Shown in pieces: positions 5,371 to 7,814 of a stretch of DNA of 7,814 bases. Numbering within the stretch: the stretch's first letter is position 1; each line of letters begins with the position of its first letter. The notes beneath the pieces were generated by a model. The model searched no databases. It saw only the letters and a list, made by a program, of their open reading frames with translations, and had not been told where the DNA came from. Made by a program: the position numbers and the translations under genes. The stretch is from Bacteriovoracaceae bacterium (GTDB taxonomy: Bacteria; Bdellovibrionota; UBA1018), in assembly GCA_023250755.1 (NCBI GenBank), contig JAHFAC010000079.1, forward strand, positions 1-7,814. The letters are read 5' to 3'.

Positions 5371-6639
5371 AGGAAGAGGGCGTTTTGCGATGAAGCCTTC
5401 TTCGATCCAAACTTCTCTGTAATACTCAGTGACTTTCAGGGAGGATTCGCTGACGTCAACGCTCAAACATTGAGCTCGAGCCACCGCCTCACTGACTGAA
5501 CCGTCTTTTCTTATCGAAAAGATATCAAAAATCTGACCCACTTCCACACCATCCTTTTTTCCTTTGTCGATTTTTATCAAATTAAGGCGATCGTGGACTC
5601 GGATCACTTTGGACTCACTGGTATAGTTAATGAAGCCTTGATTGGCTTTTCCATATTCAGCGGAATTTAATTTCGAGAGATTTTTTTCAGGTTCAAGACC
5701 GCCACCTTGGGGCTCAAAACGGGCTTGAAGGCCAAACTGAAAGGCAAAACCGACGGGTGTGGCTTGTCCCCAGACAGTTTGACTCAGGCTCGCCGTTACA
5801 GCAAGATCACTGTGGAGCTGATAGCCGACTAGGCCTTGAGCAGTGACAAGAGAGGGATTGATTCCATTGATGGCAAAGCTCCCACCCGCCCCGAGTCCTG
5901 CACTTGAGATGTCTCCAGTGGTCCCTTTTGGATCGGTCTTAAGGGATTGAATACCTGAAATCGCTATATTGAAAAAAAGACCTTCCCCCTCAGGAAGCCA
6001 GTAATGCAGCGTGACAGACCAGGGTAAGGCAGCTGAGAAATCTGAAGAGCGCCAAGTGGATCCGCCCCCGCCCGAAAGAAGCCATCGGGGGCCAGGGCCT
6101 TGAGAGAGGGGGAGCGTGAGAAAGGCTCCTACCGTCAAGTCTTTTGAGCCATCTCCCAAAAAGGGTGTGTTATTCGCCAGCGAAGCAGGATTACTATAAA
6201 ATGGAACATTGGCCTGGAACTGAAAGTCGAGAGTAAATCGCTTAGTTTGGGGGCTAGGACCTGGCTGAAGGACCCGGTAAGTCAGGCCCATGGTTTGATC
6301 GCCAAAACCATAGACACTTCCGCTTAAGGTGGTATGGCTAATTTCATTGCGAATCCAGTTCAGGCGACCATAAAGACTAATCGAACGATTGAGGCCATAA
6401 ACTGTATTGAGGTCCATGCCCATTCGCGTGTAGCTCGTTAGTCCAGCCACACCCACGTTAGTTCCGGCTCCATTAGAGTTGGATTTGGACGTGTAATAAG
6501 TGAATTCAGGGTTGAGTCGTAGCGTTTTTGAAAGCTCAAACTCGTTTTCCCAAGGATGAAGGTAAAAATCCGCCTGCGCTTCAAAGCTTGCTAGTATTCC
6601 ACACACTAGGAAGGTGGCCAGAAGAAATAAAAGTCTCAC
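5368..6639 (-). CDS. Outer-membrane beta-barrel protein with C-terminal FlgT-like domain
   Basis: This is a 423-residue exported protein. The signal peptide is residues 1-23, cut after A-Q-A before DFYLHPWE. Residues 24-310 are rich in Gly, Ser and aromatic residues, with many alternating amphipathic strands and glycine-rich turns (for example 133-148, 183-213, 262-309). This fits an outer-membrane barrel of the transporter/phenol-degradation (meta-pathway) type. After a Gly/Glu-rich linker (311-340), residues 341-421 form a separate domain: VIRVHDRLNLIKIDKGKKDG followed by VEVGQIFDIFSI, and near the end VTEYYREVWIEEGFIAK. That pattern (I..D.G..DGV..GQ.F) matches the small beta domain at the C-terminus of FlgT-like proteins and would sit in the periplasm. 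The start is GTG (6639-6637) with GAGGG 5 bases before it. It is first in a two-gene operon. What it transports or binds is unknown. Confidence 0.72.
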   Translation of the reverse strand: MRLLFLLATFLVCGILASFEAQADFYLHPWENEFELSKTLRLNPEFTYYTSKSNSNGAGTNVGVAGLTSYTRMGMDLNTVYGLNRSISLYGRLNWIRNEISHTTLSGSVYGFGDQTMGLTYRVLQPGPSPQTKRFTLDFQFQANVPFYSNPASLANNTPFLGDGSKDLTVGAFLTLPLSQGPGPRWLLSGGGGSTWRSSDFSAALPWSVTLHYWLPEGEGLFFNIAISGIQSLKTDPKGTTGDISSAGLGAGGSFAINGINPSLVTAQGLVGYQLHSDLAVTASLSQTVWGQATPVGFAFQFGLQARFEPQGGGLEPEKNLSKLNSAEYGKANQGFINYTSESKVIRVHDRLNLIKIDKGKKDGVEVGQIFDIFSIRKDGSVSEAVARAQCLSVDVSESSLKVTEYYREVWIEEGFIAKRPLP

Positions 6640-6663
6640 AGTTACCCTCTTCTTCTCTTAAGG

Positions 6664-6691
6664 TTGCCACAGGTAGTCGATTGATCCTAAT
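6664..6691 (+). promoter_or_regulatory. Weak promoter candidate for the malic enzyme gene
   Basis: TTGCCA (6664-6669) and CCTAAT (6686-6691) are separated by 16 bases in the 98-bp divergent region between the beta-barrel gene and the malic enzyme gene. The -35 matches TTGACA at five of six positions and the -10 matches TATAAT at four. No clear promoter pair was seen for the opposite direction. Confidence 0.25.
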
Positions 6692-6737
6692 GGATTTTTC
6701 GTAGATGGAAGGCTTGGGGAGGAGTAGAATCCTTCAA

Positions 6738-7814
6738 ATGACACTCTACGATGAAGCATTGGAATATCATTCCAGAGGACGTAAAGGCAAAATCGAAGTT
6801 GTTCCGACTAAACCGGTTTCTACTCAGAAAGACCTGAGCCTGGCCTATTCTCCCGGAGTGGCCGAGCCCTGTCGCATGATTGCTGAGAAAGAAGAACTGG
6901 TTTACGAGTACACGGCCAAGGGAAATCTCGTTGCTGTGCTTTCAAATGGAACAGCGGTGCTCGGGCTAGGCGATATTGGAGCTTCAGCCGCAAAACCCGT
7001 GATGGAGGGCAAGGGAGTGCTCTTTAAGAAATTTGCTGACATCGATGTCTTTGATATTGAGATCAACGCCAAGAATCCAGATGACGTCATCCGTTGCTGT
7101 GAGATGTTGGAGCCCACTTTTGGTGGAATTAATCTCGAAGATATCAAGTCACCGGAGTGTTTTTATATTGAAGAGGAGCTGAAGAAGCGGCTAAAGATTC
7201 CAGTTTTTCATGATGACCAACATGGAACGGCGGTGATCAGTGGCGCTGCGTTTTTAAATGCTACCGAAGTTTTAGGAAAAAAATTAAAAGATATGCGGGT
7301 GGTCTTTTGTGGGGGCGGTGCCGCGGCAATCGCTTGCGCGAATCTTTACCTTCACTTGGGTGTCCGCCGCGAAAACATCATCATGTGTGATTCTAAGGGA
7401 GTGATCTACAAGGGGCGACGAGAGGGCATGAATCCCTACAAAGAGCGTTACGCGGTAGAAACCGAAAAGCGGACGGTGGCTCAGGCTCTCGAAGGGGCAG
7501 ATGCCTTTGTGGGTGTTTCGGTGAAAGATGGAATTTCTCCAGAAATGATAAAAAAAATGGCCAAAGACCCGATCATCTTTGCTATGGCCAACCCGGATCC
7601 GGAGGTTTTGCCTGAAGCTGTTTTGAAAGTCCGTCCCGACGCAATCATGGCTACAGGACGGTCCGACTATCCAAACCAGGTGAATAACGTACTAGGTTTT
7701 CCTTTCATATTTCGTGGGGCGCTCGATACGATGGCCATGGCCATTAACGAAGAGATGAAGATGGCTGCCGTGCGTGCGCTTGCAGCGTTGGCTAAGGAGG
7801 ATGTTCCCGATGCG
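6738..7814 (+). CDS. maeB: NADP-type malic enzyme (MaeB), 3' end missing
   Basis: The frame stays open from ATG 6738 to the window edge (359 codons). The product decarboxylates malate to pyruvate in the cytoplasm, making NAD(P)H. Residues match E. coli MaeB almost throughout: [10 protein letters not shown] (36-45, catalytic Tyr37), [20 protein letters not shown] (63-82), GKGVLFKKF (91-99, catalytic Lys region), [18 protein letters not shown] (128-145, metal-binding E135/D136), FHDDQHGT (157-164, metal-binding Asp), the nucleotide-binding GGGAAAIA (192-199), ANPDPE (284-289) and [20 protein letters not shown] (306-325). Whether a phosphotransacetylase-like domain follows, as in long MaeB, cannot be seen. 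The chosen start aligns with the family N-terminus. An in-frame ATG at 6705 would add 11 residues but has no ribosome site. GGAGGAG (6718-6724) lies 13 bases before 6738, which is unusually far. Cofactor preference is inferred from the family. Confidence 0.95.
   Translation, partial: MTLYDEALEYHSRGRKGKIEVVPTKPVSTQKDLSLAYSPGVAEPCRMIAEKEELVYEYTAKGNLVAVLSNGTAVLGLGDIGASAAKPVMEGKGVLFKKFADIDVFDIEINAKNPDDVIRCCEMLEPTFGGINLEDIKSPECFYIEEELKKRLKIPVFHDDQHGTAVISGAAFLNATEVLGKKLKDMRVVFCGGGAAAIACANLYLHLGVRRENIIMCDSKGVIYKGRREGMNPYKERYAVETEKRTVAQALEGADAFVGVSVKDGISPEMIKKMAKDPIIFAMANPDPEVLPEAVLKVRPDAIMATGRSDYPNQVNNVLGFPFIFRGALDTMAMAINEEMKMAAVRALAALAKEDVPDA

Noticed and set aside
6902..7147. Minus-strand 81-codon open frame
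   Set aside because: It lies inside the malic enzyme gene, which matches MaeB residue by residue in the other strand.
1..7814. Phage, defence or mobile-element cargo
   Set aside because: No integrase, transposase, toxin, nuclease or terminal inverted repeats were seen in any frame; the genes look like a normal chromosomal stretch.

Overview
The window carries seven protein-coding genes, five complete and two cut by the window edges. No rRNA, tRNA, CRISPR array or mobile element was seen. GC content looks intermediate, three genes start with GTG, and cell-envelope proteins are frequent. The sigma factor carries the RpoH-type motif in a form I associate with delta-proteobacteria-like lineages, and one protein pairs a beta-barrel with a FlgT-C-like domain. 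I infer a Gram-negative bacterium, possibly Bdellovibrionota or a relative. The placement is an inference from protein style, not from a marker gene.

Layout. (1) 1-930, minus: 5' part of a secreted pentein-fold, deiminase/DDAH-like protein that runs off the left edge. (2) 931-1119: divergent intergenic region with a perfect 18-bp palindrome and a repeated half-site. (3) 1120-2193, plus: integral membrane fatty-acid-hydroxylase/sterol-desaturase family enzyme, closest in style to alkylglycerol monooxygenase-like members. (4) 2190-3155, minus: RpoH-type sigma factor whose stop codon overlaps the stop of gene 3. (5) 3156-3272: divergent promoter region with a 9-bp direct repeat, one copy near each gene. 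(6) 3273-4574, plus: M16 zinc peptidase. (7) 5354-4593 and 6639-5368, minus: a coupled two-gene unit, transcribed barrel first. It encodes an outer-membrane beta-barrel with a C-terminal FlgT-like domain, then a periplasmic protein with a C-terminal membrane anchor. (8) 6738 to the right edge, plus: MaeB-type malic enzyme, incomplete.

How the genes fit together. The housekeeping parts are malic enzyme (malate to pyruvate), the heat-shock-type sigma factor and the processing peptidase. The sigma factor and the peptidase share a 117-bp divergent control region, which fits a joint stress or protein-quality role but does not prove it. The least explained parts are the two-gene envelope unit, the exported pentein-like protein, and the palindrome between that protein and the lipid enzyme. 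I did not find a clear new defence or mobile system; the best candidate for something undescribed is the envelope pair at 4593-6639.
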